NCBI GenBank assembly: GCA_028877215.1
Contig: JAPPFJ010000008.1
Location: forward strand, 62,001-126,000
DNA: 64,000 bases
DNA from: Gemmatimonadota bacterium
GTDB lineage: Bacteria > Latescibacterota > UBA2968 > GCA-2709665
Direction of reading: 5' to 3'
The translations under genes were made by a program, and so were the position numbers. Shown in pieces: positions 12,865 through 20,159 of the stretch. Below the pieces are notes generated by a model. The model made no database searches. It was not told the DNA's origin and saw nothing but the letters and a program-made list of their open reading frames with translations. Numbering within the stretch: position 1 is the first letter of the stretch; every line of letters starts with the position of its first letter.

Positions 12865-14100
12865 TCAGGGTTTCCGCTCCAATGCGGTTCCGCGGCCCGA
12901 ATCGGCCGAACTGGCGCCCCCGGATGACGTCGTGAAAAGCGAGTCCGACGCCGTTCGAAGGGGCCGGATAGGTTGTGCACCGTCATTTCCGGTGGGATCA
13001 CTGAGTTCCGCGCGGCTGGCCTGGACCACGTCACGGTCTTCGATATTCAACAGGGTTTTCAGGATGCTTCGCCTGCCCACGATAATGCGCAGGTCCGCGG
13101 TGGAGCCGTATTTGAGCGGCAACGGGGTCTCCAGAATGCGAATTTCCAATTCGAACGTGCGGACGCCGCCGCCGTGTACCGCATATCCGTAGAACCTGGA
13201 GATTTCGCCGGCGCCGACGAATTCCTCGCGGTCGGTGAAGAGATTGCTGAGGATTTCGACGGGGTGTCCCAGGCGGATCTTCCAGGCGTTGGTTTCAGGA
13301 ACCCACGCGTCGATTGTATCGTCCCCGCCTTCGCCGGCAATGATGAGTACGATCTGGCCCTGTTCGGCCAGCATGCCGGGATGGAGGTCCCGCCTGGCCA
13401 CGGTACCGTTCACGGGCGATCGAAGGGTGGTCAGTTCCAGGCTTTCCCGGGCGGCCTTCAATCCGTTTCGCGCTTTGTCCAGCGCGGCCGCGGCCCGTCG
13501 GACCTCGGCCGCCGCCTGTCTGAGCTCCGCCGGCGACGCACCGCGCCGGGTGAGGTTGAGAACCTCCGTTGCGACCTTCAGGTTGGTTTCCGCGAGTTGA
13601 TGGTTGGTCTTTGCGCGTTCGAGTTCCTCAACGCTCCAGAGCCGCTCCCCCAGGTAGAGGTGTTCGGCCCGCTGCAGTTCCTGCTTGCGGGCCTTCAGCG
13701 CAATCCGAGCCTGTTCGACCCTGGATTCCGCGATTTTCAACGCTTCGGCCGTGGGTTTTTCTTTCAACAGCGCCAGATTGGCCTGGGCGTGTTCCCGATT
13801 GGCTTCACCGCGCTGGACCTCCTTTCCGGCCGCCTCGACCGCGGAAAGAAGGTCGCCGTTGTAGAGCTGGACCACCGGCTGTCCGGCCTTCACGGCCTGT
13901 CCGGGCTCGCAATGGATGGCTTCGATGACCCGCTTCAAAGGCGAATCGATATAAATCTTCGTCCCGGGCTCGACGATGCCCTGAGCCATGACGACGTCGT
14001 CTATTTCAATAAGCGACAGCGTAAGAATAACAGCCGCCAGCACACCCCCGATCCACAGCATCCACTTCAACACGCGGTGCCTGCGTCGCCTGCGCATCAT
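12865..14100 (-). CDS. HlyD-type membrane fusion (periplasmic adaptor) protein
   Basis: A 411-residue protein with a basic N-terminus (MMRRRRRHRVLK), one membrane helix (about 12-32), a lipoyl/barrel-sandwich half-motif (IHCEPGQAVKAGQPVVQL), a long Ala/Glu/Arg-rich coiled hairpin (about 90-220), and the second half-motif SPVNGTVARRDLHPGMLAEQG. Adaptors of this type bridge an inner-membrane transporter to an outer-membrane channel. No transporter gene is next to it, so its partner is unknown. The last ~50 residues are low-complexity and polar. It lies 20 bases upstream of ppdK with no obvious functional link. Confidence 0.75.
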   Translation of the reverse strand: MMRRRRRHRVLKWMLWIGGVLAAVILTLSLIEIDDVVMAQGIVEPGTKIYIDSPLKRVIEAIHCEPGQAVKAGQPVVQLYNGDLLSAVEAAGKEVQRGEANREHAQANLALLKEKPTAEALKIAESRVEQARIALKARKQELQRAEHLYLGERLWSVEELERAKTNHQLAETNLKVATEVLNLTRRGASPAELRQAAAEVRRAAAALDKARNGLKAARESLELTTLRSPVNGTVARRDLHPGMLAEQGQIVLIIAGEGGDDTIDAWVPETNAWKIRLGHPVEILSNLFTDREEFVGAGEISRFYGYAVHGGGVRTFELEIRILETPLPLKYGSTADLRIIVGRRSILKTLLNIEDRDVVQASRAELSDPTGNDGAQPIRPLRTASDSLFTTSSGGASSADSGRGTALERKP

Positions 14101-14200
14101 TACGGAAACCCTTTTCCTTGACAGGGGAGAATGGCTTGTCTATATTCATCACTTTGCCCGATCGCGTACTGGTCTTCACAGTTTGATTCGGGAACCGAAT

Positions 14201-14272
14201 GGGCCCGTAGCTCAGGGGTAGAGCAGCGGCCTTTTAAGCCGTTGGTCGAAGGTTCAAATCCTTCCGGGCTCA
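14201..14272 (+). tRNA. tRNA-Lys (anticodon TTT)
   Basis: The 72 bases fold as a cloverleaf: acceptor GGGCCCG/CGGGCTC (one G-U), D arm GCTCAGGGGTAGAGC, anticodon loop CTTTTAA giving TTT, T arm GAAGGTTCAAATCCTTC, discriminator A. CCA is not encoded. A terminator follows at 14311. Confidence 0.97.
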
Positions 14273-14310
14273 TTTAACTTTCTAAAAATAAATAACTTGT
14301 ATTATAAAAC

Positions 14311-14340
14311 GGCCCGGATCGAAACCGATCGGGCTTTTTT
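14311..14340 (+). terminator. Intrinsic terminator after tRNA-Lys
   Basis: GGCCCGGATCG, loop AAAC, then CGATCGGGC and six T: a GC-rich hairpin with one bulged G followed by a U-tract. Confidence 0.85.
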
Positions 14341-14342
14341 GT

Positions 14343-14938
14343 TTCAGGCATCGGAAGGTCTCGCGATCCTGCGAAACACCAACCATTTTGCAGTCTTCTA
14401 ACTTATCATATCACCTGCCAAAAGTCAAGGCGATTTCGGGCTGAGATACGGCCGGCACTGACCCCCGTCTTGGAGGTGAACCTGCTCTCACGAGTGCCTG
14501 ACGCGGCTTCGTTATGCTCAGTCGCAACCCAGATAGATGGAGGTCAACGCTCGAGCCTGTTTAACGGTCCAATCACTCTCCCCTTGAGGGGGAGTCGCAG
14601 AAGCCGAGCCGGTCCGTTGGCTTGTCGAAGGGCTGTTGAATAGCGGGCATTTCGGCAGGCTCAATGACCACGCGTTTTTTGGTTCATTGGACGTCATGAA
14701 GCCGTTGTCAGGAGACCCACAACCTGCCCTGAGCATGCGGTCCCTGAGCCGTTGTCCTGAGCCTGTCGAAGGATTGTCGAAGGGTCGAAGGCGCTGCCCT
14801 GAGCCTGTCGAAGGGCCAGGCGATGGGTGATGCGGTGGGAGGATTTCAACGCCTTGACGAATTCAAGCAGCGTGCTTAAACATGTACACATCTTGCGTAG
14901 AAGCCTTACCGAAAGAATCCTAAATATCTAGAAAGTGC
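14343..14938. other. Long non-coding stretch with scattered short repeats
   Basis: I see no supported gene in these ~600 bases. The centre (14610-14820) is built from CTGTCGAAGG-type repeats, annotated separately; the remainder is AT-richer and featureless until the cysH promoter. Confidence 0.6.
14610..14820. repeat. Cluster of CCTGAGCCTGTCGAAGG repeats
   Basis: Two exact copies of CCTGAGCCTGTCGAAGG lie at 14756-14772 and 14798-14814. Degenerate copies sit between and before them, including an inverted one, CGGCAGGCTCAATGACCACG, near 14650. This 17-mer resembles a short interspersed repeat seen in many environmental bacterial genomes; it is not a CRISPR (no regular spacers). Confidence 0.75.
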
Positions 14939-14967
14939 TTGACAAGGCCGATTCATTTCATTATTCT
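14939..14967 (+). promoter_or_regulatory. Promoter of cysH with possible Rrf2 operator just downstream
   Basis: TTGACA (14939-14944), 17 bases, TATTCT (14962-14967). Just downstream, TTGACTAATTCGATCAA (about 14967-14983) is a partly palindromic TTGA-TCAA sequence over the expected start site, a possible operator for the Rrf2 regulator at 18012. The operator part is a guess. Confidence 0.6.
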
Positions 14968-15016
14968 TGACTAATTCGATCAACAATATAGTAAATTAAG
15001 CCGGTAGAGGATGTGC

Positions 15017-15766
15017 ATGGAAATCGACCAGAGAGACTTCGGCGCAATTGACGATACCCTGGCGGGAGCCCGGCCCGAGGAGGTCCTCGAGTGGGCATGG
15101 CGGGACCTGGGCCCCTCGGTGGCAATGAGCACGGCATTCGGGCCCAGCGGCCTGGTCCTCGTGGATATGGCGCAGAGGGTCGTCCCGCAACTGCCGGTCT
15201 TTACAATCGACACCGGATATCTGTTTCCTGAAACACTGGCGCTGAAGAAACGGATCGAGGCGCGTTACGATTTTCAGATCGAGTCCCTGCACCCCCGCCT
15301 GAGCGTGCCCGAGCAGGATCGCGCATGCGGCCCGGACCTGTACAACAGGGATCCCGATCGGTGCTGTGCGATGCGAAAGGTGGAACCGCTGCAGAGGAAG
15401 CTGGCGGGTCTGGATGGCTGGGTCGCCGGCCTTCGGAGAGATCAGTCTGACGCGCGGGCGGGTGTACGCGTCGTGGAAGGATACCGGGTCAGCGGCGGCA
15501 GGACCATCGCCAAGGTCAATCCGCTCGCCGCCTGGACGCGGAAGCAGGTGTGGGACTACATCGTGGACAATGACCTGCCGTACAATTCGCTCATGGACCA
15601 GGGTTATTCCAGCATCGGCTGCTGGCCCTGCACGCAGCCCGCGGCGCCGGGCGCGGAGGAACGCGCGGGCCGCTGGGCCGGCACCTGCAAATCGGAGTGC
15701 GGCATGCACGTCCCGTTGATGGACGTCGAGATACCTCAAGCGGAGGGGCAACTGGCGGCCGGGTAA
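15017..15766 (+). CDS. cysH: Assimilatory adenylyl-sulfate (APS) reductase, CysH family
   Basis: A 249-residue protein. The start MEIDQRDF at 15017 has AGAGGA at a proper distance; the ATG at 15011 is too close to it. Cys pairs RCCAMRK (about 116-117) and CWPC (about 202-205) are the [4Fe-4S] ligands that separate APS reductases from PAPS reductases. The C-terminal ECGMH carries the catalytic Cys that forms the thiosulfonate. It reduces APS to sulfite using thioredoxin or glutathione. It has its own promoter and terminator and begins the sulfur block that continues to 19405. No sulfite reductase or ATP sulfurylase gene is in the window. Confidence 0.93.
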   Translation: MEIDQRDFGAIDDTLAGARPEEVLEWAWRDLGPSVAMSTAFGPSGLVLVDMAQRVVPQLPVFTIDTGYLFPETLALKKRIEARYDFQIESLHPRLSVPEQDRACGPDLYNRDPDRCCAMRKVEPLQRKLAGLDGWVAGLRRDQSDARAGVRVVEGYRVSGGRTIAKVNPLAAWTRKQVWDYIVDNDLPYNSLMDQGYSSIGCWPCTQPAAPGAEERAGRWAGTCKSECGMHVPLMDVEIPQAEGQLAAG

Positions 15767-15807
15767 ACGGGGCTGAAGGGGCAGCGGTCCGGATCGGAAC
15801 GAATTGT

Positions 15808-15848
15808 CATCGGCGGAAGCCTTATCGGTTTCCGCCGATGTCTTTTGT
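15808..15848 (+). terminator. Intrinsic terminator after cysH
   Basis: An 11-bp perfect stem (CATCGGCGGAA at 15808-15818, TTCCGCCGATG at 15830-15840) is followed by TCTTTTG. Confidence 0.85.
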
Positions 15849-15892
15849 ACGGAAATCTCGCGGAACGGCGGGCCATTCCGCGCCACACGTGA

Positions 15893-15924
15893 TTTTGTAG
15901 GGGCACCCCTTGTGGGTGCCCGCC
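15893..15924. repeat. Short palindromic interspersed repeat
   Basis: GTAGGGGCACCCCTTGTGGG and the following TGCCC form an 8-bp palindrome, GGGCACCC (15901-15908) with GGGTGCCC (15914-15921). The sequence has the look of a short intergenic repeat common in environmental genomes. It lies just upstream of the cysteine synthase promoter. Confidence 0.6.
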
Positions 15925-15939
15925 TTCCCCCGTTTGCGC

Positions 15940-15967
15940 TTGACAAAGCCGGTCGTCAGCATATATT
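15940..15967 (+). promoter_or_regulatory. Promoter of the cysteine synthase-mec-cysO block
   Basis: TTGACA (15940-15945), 16 bases, TATATT (15962-15967). The predicted start site, near 15974, puts the hairpin at 15981 right at the transcript 5' end. Confidence 0.75.
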
Positions 15968-15980
15968 GTTTCCTGCTGCT

Positions 15981-16008
15981 TGGTCCCGGGCAACACGGGG
16001 CCATTTTT
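15981..16008 (+). terminator. Terminator-like hairpin in the 5' leader of the cysteine synthase gene
   Basis: TGGTCCC (15981-15987) pairs with GGGGCCA (15997-16003) and is followed by five T. It lies between promoter and start codon, where an attenuator would be. The stem is short (7 bp), so activity is uncertain. Confidence 0.4.
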
Positions 16009-16063
16009 GTACGTGATCGGGGCGTTGGCTCTACGCTCCCCCACGATCCCGAAGAGGTTGCCT

Positions 16064-17011
16064 GTGGGACATCAGGTTGCGAGTACGGACGTCGGTTCCG
16101 GAATTCAGCCGACGGTTGTCGAACACATCGGAAAGACGCCGCTGTTGCGCATCCGGAAGTTTGCAGACCACCTGGACGGCGTTGAGATCTACGCGAAAAT
16201 GGAGATGTTCAACCCGGGCGGCTCGGTCAAGGACCGGCCGGCGCTGCAGATGATCCGGGATGCCATTGCATCCGGAGAGTTGACGCCCGACAGGGTGATT
16301 ATCGATTCCACGTCCGGCAATACAGGAATCGCATACGCGATGATCGGCGCGGCGCTGGGGTACCGGGTGGAACTGGTCATGCCGGGCAGCGTGAGCGTGG
16401 AACGCCGTCACGTGATCCAGGCCTATGGCGCCAGCCTTGTTCTGAGCGATCCGTTGGAGGGCTCCGACGGCGCCATCCTGAAGTGCAGGGAGATTCTGGC
16501 GGCCGATCCGGAGCGGTATTACAAGCCGGACCAGTACAACAACCCTTCGAATCCCAGGGCCCACTATCTGCAGACCGCGCCGGAAATCTGGCGGCAGACG
16601 CAGGGCCGCGTGACCCATTTCGTGGCGACGCTCGGCACCAGCGGCACGTTGATCGGTACCGGCCGGAGGTTGAAGGAATTCAACCCCGATATTCAAATCG
16701 TTGCCATAGAGCCGCCCGAGTTTCACGGAATCGAAGGACTGAAGAATATGGACGTGTCCATTGTGCCGGGCATCTACGACCCTTCGGTCTGGGACGAGAA
16801 GATCCGCGTGGAGACCGAAGACGCCTATGAGGCCGCAAGGCGGTTGACGCGCGAACTCGGCGTTCCCGCGGGGCAGTCGTGCGGCGCGGCCTTCGCGGGT
16901 GCGTTGCGCGTGGCGGAGGAGACCGGAGAAGGGGTTGTGGTAACGCTCTTCCCGGACAGCGGCGAGAAATACATGAGCACGCCGCTGTGGCGACTGGACG
17001 AGCCTGGTTAA
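16064..17011 (+). CDS. cysM: Cysteine synthase, CysM/CysK family (copy 1)
   Basis: A 315-residue PLP enzyme. I place the start at GTG 16064 (VGHQVAST) behind AGAGG; the frame extends upstream across the leader hairpin, which is unlikely to be coding. NPGGSVKDRPALQMI carries the PLP lysine and STSGNTGIAYAMIG is the substrate loop. LGTSGTLIGTGRRLKE and VTLFPDSGEKYMSTPLW complete the fold. It makes cysteine from O-acetylserine or O-phosphoserine and a sulfur donor. In mycobacteria the CysM relative accepts sulfur from the CysO thiocarboxylate; the mec and carrier genes directly downstream suggest the same here. Specificity cannot be read from sequence by eye. Confidence 0.9.
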   Translation: MGHQVASTDVGSGIQPTVVEHIGKTPLLRIRKFADHLDGVEIYAKMEMFNPGGSVKDRPALQMIRDAIASGELTPDRVIIDSTSGNTGIAYAMIGAALGYRVELVMPGSVSVERRHVIQAYGASLVLSDPLEGSDGAILKCREILAADPERYYKPDQYNNPSNPRAHYLQTAPEIWRQTQGRVTHFVATLGTSGTLIGTGRRLKEFNPDIQIVAIEPPEFHGIEGLKNMDVSIVPGIYDPSVWDEKIRVETEDAYEAARRLTRELGVPAGQSCGAAFAGALRVAEETGEGVVVTLFPDSGEKYMSTPLWRLDEPG

Positions 17012-17024
17012 AGGAGGGGCGAAA

Positions 17025-17492
17025 TTGGATCGGGCAGTCTGGAAACAGATCCATGAACACGCGCGAAGGGACTATCCGGCAGAATGCTGCGGGATCGTGG
17101 CGGAAGGGACTGATGGCACCTGTCGCGTGCATCCGTGCGAGAATATACAGGACCGGCTGCATGCGCGAAATCCGAAGGAGCATCCGCGCACCTCGAAAAA
17201 CGCCTACCGGATGGACGATCTGGAGGTCCACCGGATATTTTCGGAGACGGAAGGCGCTGGCGGGCGCGTGGTGGCGTTTTATCACTCCCACGTCGACTGC
17301 GGCGCGTATTTCTCCGAGGAAGATCGCCAGGCCGCGATGTTTATGGAGCAGCCGGCCTTTCCGGACGTGGTATACCTGGTCGTCTCCGTTGTCGGTGGCG
17401 CTGTCCGGGACGCGGCAGGGTTCGCGTGGGACGAAGGGACGGAGACATTTGCGACGACGGCGCTGGAGGGCTACGATCCGGCGATAAGATAG
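17025..17492 (+). CDS. mec: JAMM/Mov34 metallopeptidase, Mec type (sulfur-carrier peptidase)
   Basis: A 155-residue protein translated from a TTG with AAGGAGG 7-8 bases upstream. The zinc site is complete: Glu20 (YPAECCG), His87-Ser-His89, Ser97 and Asp100, spaced exactly as EX(n)HSHX7SX2D. Mec hydrolyses cysteine from the CysO-cysteine adduct. The related QbsD of the thioquinolobactin pathway instead trims two residues from its carrier to expose Gly-Gly. Either or both jobs fit here, because the carrier gene downstream encodes two residues after Gly-Gly. It sits 13 bases after the cysteine synthase gene, so it is very probably cotranscribed. Confidence 0.88.
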   Translation: MDRAVWKQIHEHARRDYPAECCGIVAEGTDGTCRVHPCENIQDRLHARNPKEHPRTSKNAYRMDDLEVHRIFSETEGAGGRVVAFYHSHVDCGAYFSEEDRQAAMFMEQPAFPDVVYLVVSVVGGAVRDAAGFAWDEGTETFATTALEGYDPAIR

Positions 17493-17583
17493 AGGCCGGT
17501 TCGTTCCTGCGAACGGCTATGGGCGCCACACAGGTTGGAAAAGTGACAGAACCCTTGCATTCGATCTGATAATGCGGCAACGC

Positions 17584-17639
17584 GTGTTCTGTCCCGGAGA
17601 TAGATTGCCGAATGGTAACATGTTTCTGGGACGGGACAC
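17584..17639. repeat. Short inverted-repeat element (GTGTTCTGTCCC family)
   Basis: The segment begins GTGTTCTGTCCCGGA and ends TTTCTGGGACGGGACAC, which are imperfect inverted repeats of each other. A clearly related ~58-base segment is at 54032-54089, and the same ends flank the 169-base element at 60484-60652. It lies between mec and the carrier gene. Confidence 0.7.
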
Positions 17640-17670
17640 CAGGTTCAACCACTATCAGGAGGCCTATACG

Positions 17671-17955
17671 ATGGGATTGACCGTACGGATTCCGACACCG
17701 TTGCGGAAATTCACGGGCGACCGCGCGGACGTTGAAGCAAGCGGGGCAACACTGGGCGAATTGCTCGACGATCTGGAATCGAAACATCCCGGCATCAAGG
17801 AGAATCTGGTCGACGCCGGCACCGGCGGGCTGCGCCGATTCGTAAACGTCTACGTAAACGACGAGGACGTTCGTTTTCTGGACGGAACGGAAACGCCGCT
17901 CAGAGACGGCGACAGCGTGACGATAGTTCCCGCCATCGCCGGAGGGCGATGTTGA
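17671..17955 (+). CDS. cysO: Ubiquitin-like sulfur carrier, MoaD/ThiS family (CysO type)
   Basis: A 94-residue beta-grasp protein; the start MGLTVRIPTPLRKFTGD is chosen because AGGAGG lies 9 bases upstream. VEASGATLGELLDDLESKHPG, FVNVYVNDEDVRFLDG and LRDGDSVTIVPAIAGG match MoaD/CysO. The C-terminus reads IAGGRC, so two residues (Arg93-Cys94) follow the Gly-Gly that must be free for adenylation and thiocarboxylation. The preceding JAMM peptidase gene is the obvious candidate for removing them. The carrier would then be activated by the MoeB-like enzyme (3417-4595) and deliver sulfur to a cysteine synthase. It could also feed another thio-biosynthesis, but cysteine synthase genes flank it on both sides. 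Confidence 0.88.
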   Translation: MGLTVRIPTPLRKFTGDRADVEASGATLGELLDDLESKHPGIKENLVDAGTGGLRRFVNVYVNDEDVRFLDGTETPLRDGDSVTIVPAIAGGRC

Positions 17956-18011
17956 GTCGCCTGTCACGGTACCGGTGAAGCACGTCCCATCCGGATGTTC
18001 GGAGGCCGCTT

Positions 18012-18440
18012 ATGCAAATCTCCTCGAAGGGCAATTACGGATTGCGGGCCGTACTTGATCTGGCGCTGCATTACGGCGAGGGGGTCGTGCAGAGCGCGGA
18101 TATCGCCTCCCGGCAGGATATCCCGGAGTCCTATCTTGCGCAGTTGCTGAATCTGCTGCGCAATGCCGGGATGGTGAGGAGCGTCAGGGGACCCAGGGGC
18201 GGCCACGAACTGATCCGGCGACCCGAGGACATTACTGTGGGAGCGGTCCTGGAGGTCCTCGAGGGTCCAATTCAGCTTGCCGGAGAAACGCCGGACGGGG
18301 AGCACGCGGCAACGGACGTCTTGCGGGAGGTCTATGAGCGGTTGGAGGCGGCTGTGGGGGAAGTCCTGGCCTCGGTCACGTTCGGCGACCTCTGCGCGAA
18401 GTATCGATCCCAGAGCGGGCGTATCGTCTTTCGGATATAG
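18012..18440 (+). CDS. Rrf2-family transcriptional regulator (CymR/IscR type)
   Basis: A 142-residue protein with the typical N-terminus MQISSKGNYGLRAVLDLALHY, winged helix (SADIASRQDIPESYLAQLLNLL) and wing SVRGPRGGHELIRRP. It has only one Cys (DLCAKY), so it lacks the three-Cys Fe-S site of IscR. That makes it closer in type to CymR, which controls cysteine metabolism in Firmicutes by binding a cysteine synthase. Flanked by cysteine synthases and the carrier gene, it is the probable regulator of this locus. The TTGA-N-TCAA palindrome near 14967-14983 is a possible target. Confidence 0.88.
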   Translation: MQISSKGNYGLRAVLDLALHYGEGVVQSADIASRQDIPESYLAQLLNLLRNAGMVRSVRGPRGGHELIRRPEDITVGAVLEVLEGPIQLAGETPDGEHAATDVLREVYERLEAAVGEVLASVTFGDLCAKYRSQSGRIVFRI

Positions 18441-18478
18441 ACGATCTGTCGATCCAACCCTACCCCACGGACCATCGC

Positions 18479-19405
18479 ATGGACTCCCTCAGGAAGGGCG
18501 ACAGCATTTTGGACCTCATCGGCGCGACGCCGATGGTCCGGCTGAACCGGGTGGTCGATCCGGAGGGAGCCGTCGTCTGGGCGAAGCTGGAGGCGTTCAA
18601 CCCCGCGGGCAGCGTGAAAGACCGGACGGCGCTGGCCATGATCGAAGCGGCGGAAGCGTGCGGGGACCTGAAGCCCGGAATGAGGATTGTAGAGCCCACC
18701 AGCGGGAATACCGGCATCGGACTGGCGATGGTGGCCGCCGTAAAGGGGTACCGGCTGACGATCACCATGCCGGAGGGCGTCAGCGACGAACGCCAGAAGC
18801 TGCTCAGGGCGCTGGGCGCCGAGGTCGTGTTGACATCGGCTTACGACGGGATGCAGGGCACGATACAGAAGGCGCTGGAACTGATCGAGGACGGGACCGG
18901 GTGTTTTATACCGCAGCAATTCGAAAACCCGGCCAATCCGGAAGTTCACCGCCGTACCACCGCGCGCGAGATCCTTACGCAGATGGATGGAGCGCCCGAC
19001 GTGTTCGTCGCGGGCGTTGGGACAGGAGGTACGGTCACAGGCGTGGGGGAGGTCCTGAAGGCCGAGTATCCGGAAACCTGCGTTGTCGGCGTTGAACCCG
19101 AGGACTCCGCGGTGTTGTCCGGCGGACAACCCGGACCCACGGAGATCGACGGGCTGGGCGCCGGAATGATCCCCGACGTGCTCAACGTAGATATCCTGGA
19201 CCGCGTCGTTCCGGTCACCAATACGCAGGCCCGCCGGATGTCACGCCGGCTGGCAAGGGAAGACGGCATCCTGGCCGGCATTTCCTCGGGAGCGGCGGCC
19301 CATGCGGCCACAGCGATCGCCGCAGCCATGTCCCCGGACGAACGCGTGGTCGTGATCCTGCCGGATACGGGCGAACGTTACCTGGACGCGTATCTCTTTG
19401 CGTAA
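18479..19405 (+). CDS. cysK: Cysteine synthase A, O-acetylserine sulfhydrylase (copy 2)
   Basis: A 308-residue protein of full length, with NPAGSVKDRTALAMI (PLP Lys near 47), PTSGNTGIGLAMV, AGVGTGGTVTGVGEVLK (phosphate loop) and ILPDTGERYLDAYLF. These features match classical CysK more closely than copy 1 does. It joins O-acetylserine and sulfide to make cysteine. It lies 38 bases after the Rrf2 gene. In CymR systems the CysK protein is also the sensor partner of the regulator, which this order would allow. It ends at a strong terminator. Confidence 0.94.
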   Translation: MDSLRKGDSILDLIGATPMVRLNRVVDPEGAVVWAKLEAFNPAGSVKDRTALAMIEAAEACGDLKPGMRIVEPTSGNTGIGLAMVAAVKGYRLTITMPEGVSDERQKLLRALGAEVVLTSAYDGMQGTIQKALELIEDGTGCFIPQQFENPANPEVHRRTTAREILTQMDGAPDVFVAGVGTGGTVTGVGEVLKAEYPETCVVGVEPEDSAVLSGGQPGPTEIDGLGAGMIPDVLNVDILDRVVPVTNTQARRMSRRLAREDGILAGISSGAAAHAATAIAAAMSPDERVVVILPDTGERYLDAYLFA

Positions 19406-19420
19406 ACGGATCACTTAAAG

Positions 19421-19462
19421 AAAAACGCGCCCGATGTCTCACTTGACACCGGGCGCGTTTTT
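19421..19462. terminator. Bidirectional terminator between cysK and rpsT
   Basis: AAAAACGCGCCCG (19421-19433) pairs with CGGGCGCGTTTTT, with an inner arm and six-base loop, and has T-rich (right) and A-rich (left) flanks for the two convergent genes. Confidence 0.9.
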
Positions 19463-19476
19463 TATTGCGAGGTTTT

Positions 19477-19728
19477 CTACAGGGAATTCGCCCGTCGGGC
19501 GAGGTCCGATTTGTAACGGGCAGCGGTGTTTCGATGCAGGACGCCTTTTTTGACACTCTTGTCGATGACCGATACCGCCTGCGGCATCAACGCATCCATT
19601 TCGCCTCTGTCGCTGGTCGTTGCAGCCTTTTTAAGGACGGTTCTCAGTTCGGAACGTGCGCTTCGGTTGCGCAAACGGGCTCTCCGGTTCTGCCGGAGCC
19701 TCTTGTGGGATGATTTGAGCGTGGGCAA
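19477..19728 (-). CDS. rpsT: 30S ribosomal protein S20
   Basis: An 83-residue basic protein: PTLKSSHKRLRQNRRARLRN at the start and DKSVKKGVLHRNTAARYKS near the end are the S20 signature; it binds 16S rRNA early in 30S assembly. The TTG at 19728 is preferred to the GTG one codon upstream, because AGGAGG lies 6 bases before TTG but only 3 before GTG, and S20 proteins normally begin M-P-x-x-K-S. E. coli rpsT also uses a UUG start. Confidence 0.94.
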   Translation of the reverse strand: MPTLKSSHKRLRQNRRARLRNRSARSELRTVLKKAATTSDRGEMDALMPQAVSVIDKSVKKGVLHRNTAARYKSDLARRANSL

Positions 19729-19914
19729 CACATACCTCCTTCGAACTCCAGCATGCGGGAGCGGACATTTCAGATGAGGTCAGATATCGAAGCAAGACAA
19801 TGTAACAGAAACCACGACTCTACACAACAGATTTATTGAAATCCGCAAAGTCGGAGGTTCAGGGTGATTAAGGTCAATGGACGTGATCGGGAACTCTCCC
19901 CCGGCCCCCGAAGA

Positions 19915-20112
19915 GCAGGGAGACGTGAGACGTAAGAGGGCAGAGGACCCCACCCCACCACCTGGTGAGACGTAAGCCGTGAGAGGGTAGAGATCGCATG
20001 CCGTGTAAGGTTTCTTCTCGTGCCGCAGGCGAGTCGGAGGGACACATTGGCAAGGGCTTCTTCTACCGTCTTACGTCTTGCGTCTACCCGATTTTCTCAC
20101 CTCTACCCGCAT
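19915..20112 (+). repeat. Intergenic repeat family, copy C
   Basis: It fills most of the 431-base gap between rpsT and the FKBP gene. Core 19980-20100: GAGAGGGTAGAGAT, CGTGCCGCAGGCGAG, GGAGGGACACATTGGCAAGG, CTACCGTCTTACGTCTTG. It is close in sequence to copies A and B and has the same orientation as A. The rest of the gap (19740-19914) shows no gene. Confidence 0.8.
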
Positions 20113-20159
20113 TCAGGCTCTTTGTGGCCAATTCAACGGCCGTCTTTTTCCAATTGAAC

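Noticed and set aside
14610-14820. CRISPR array
   Set aside because: Repeats are 17 bases, irregularly spaced and partly inverted; no cas genes are present.
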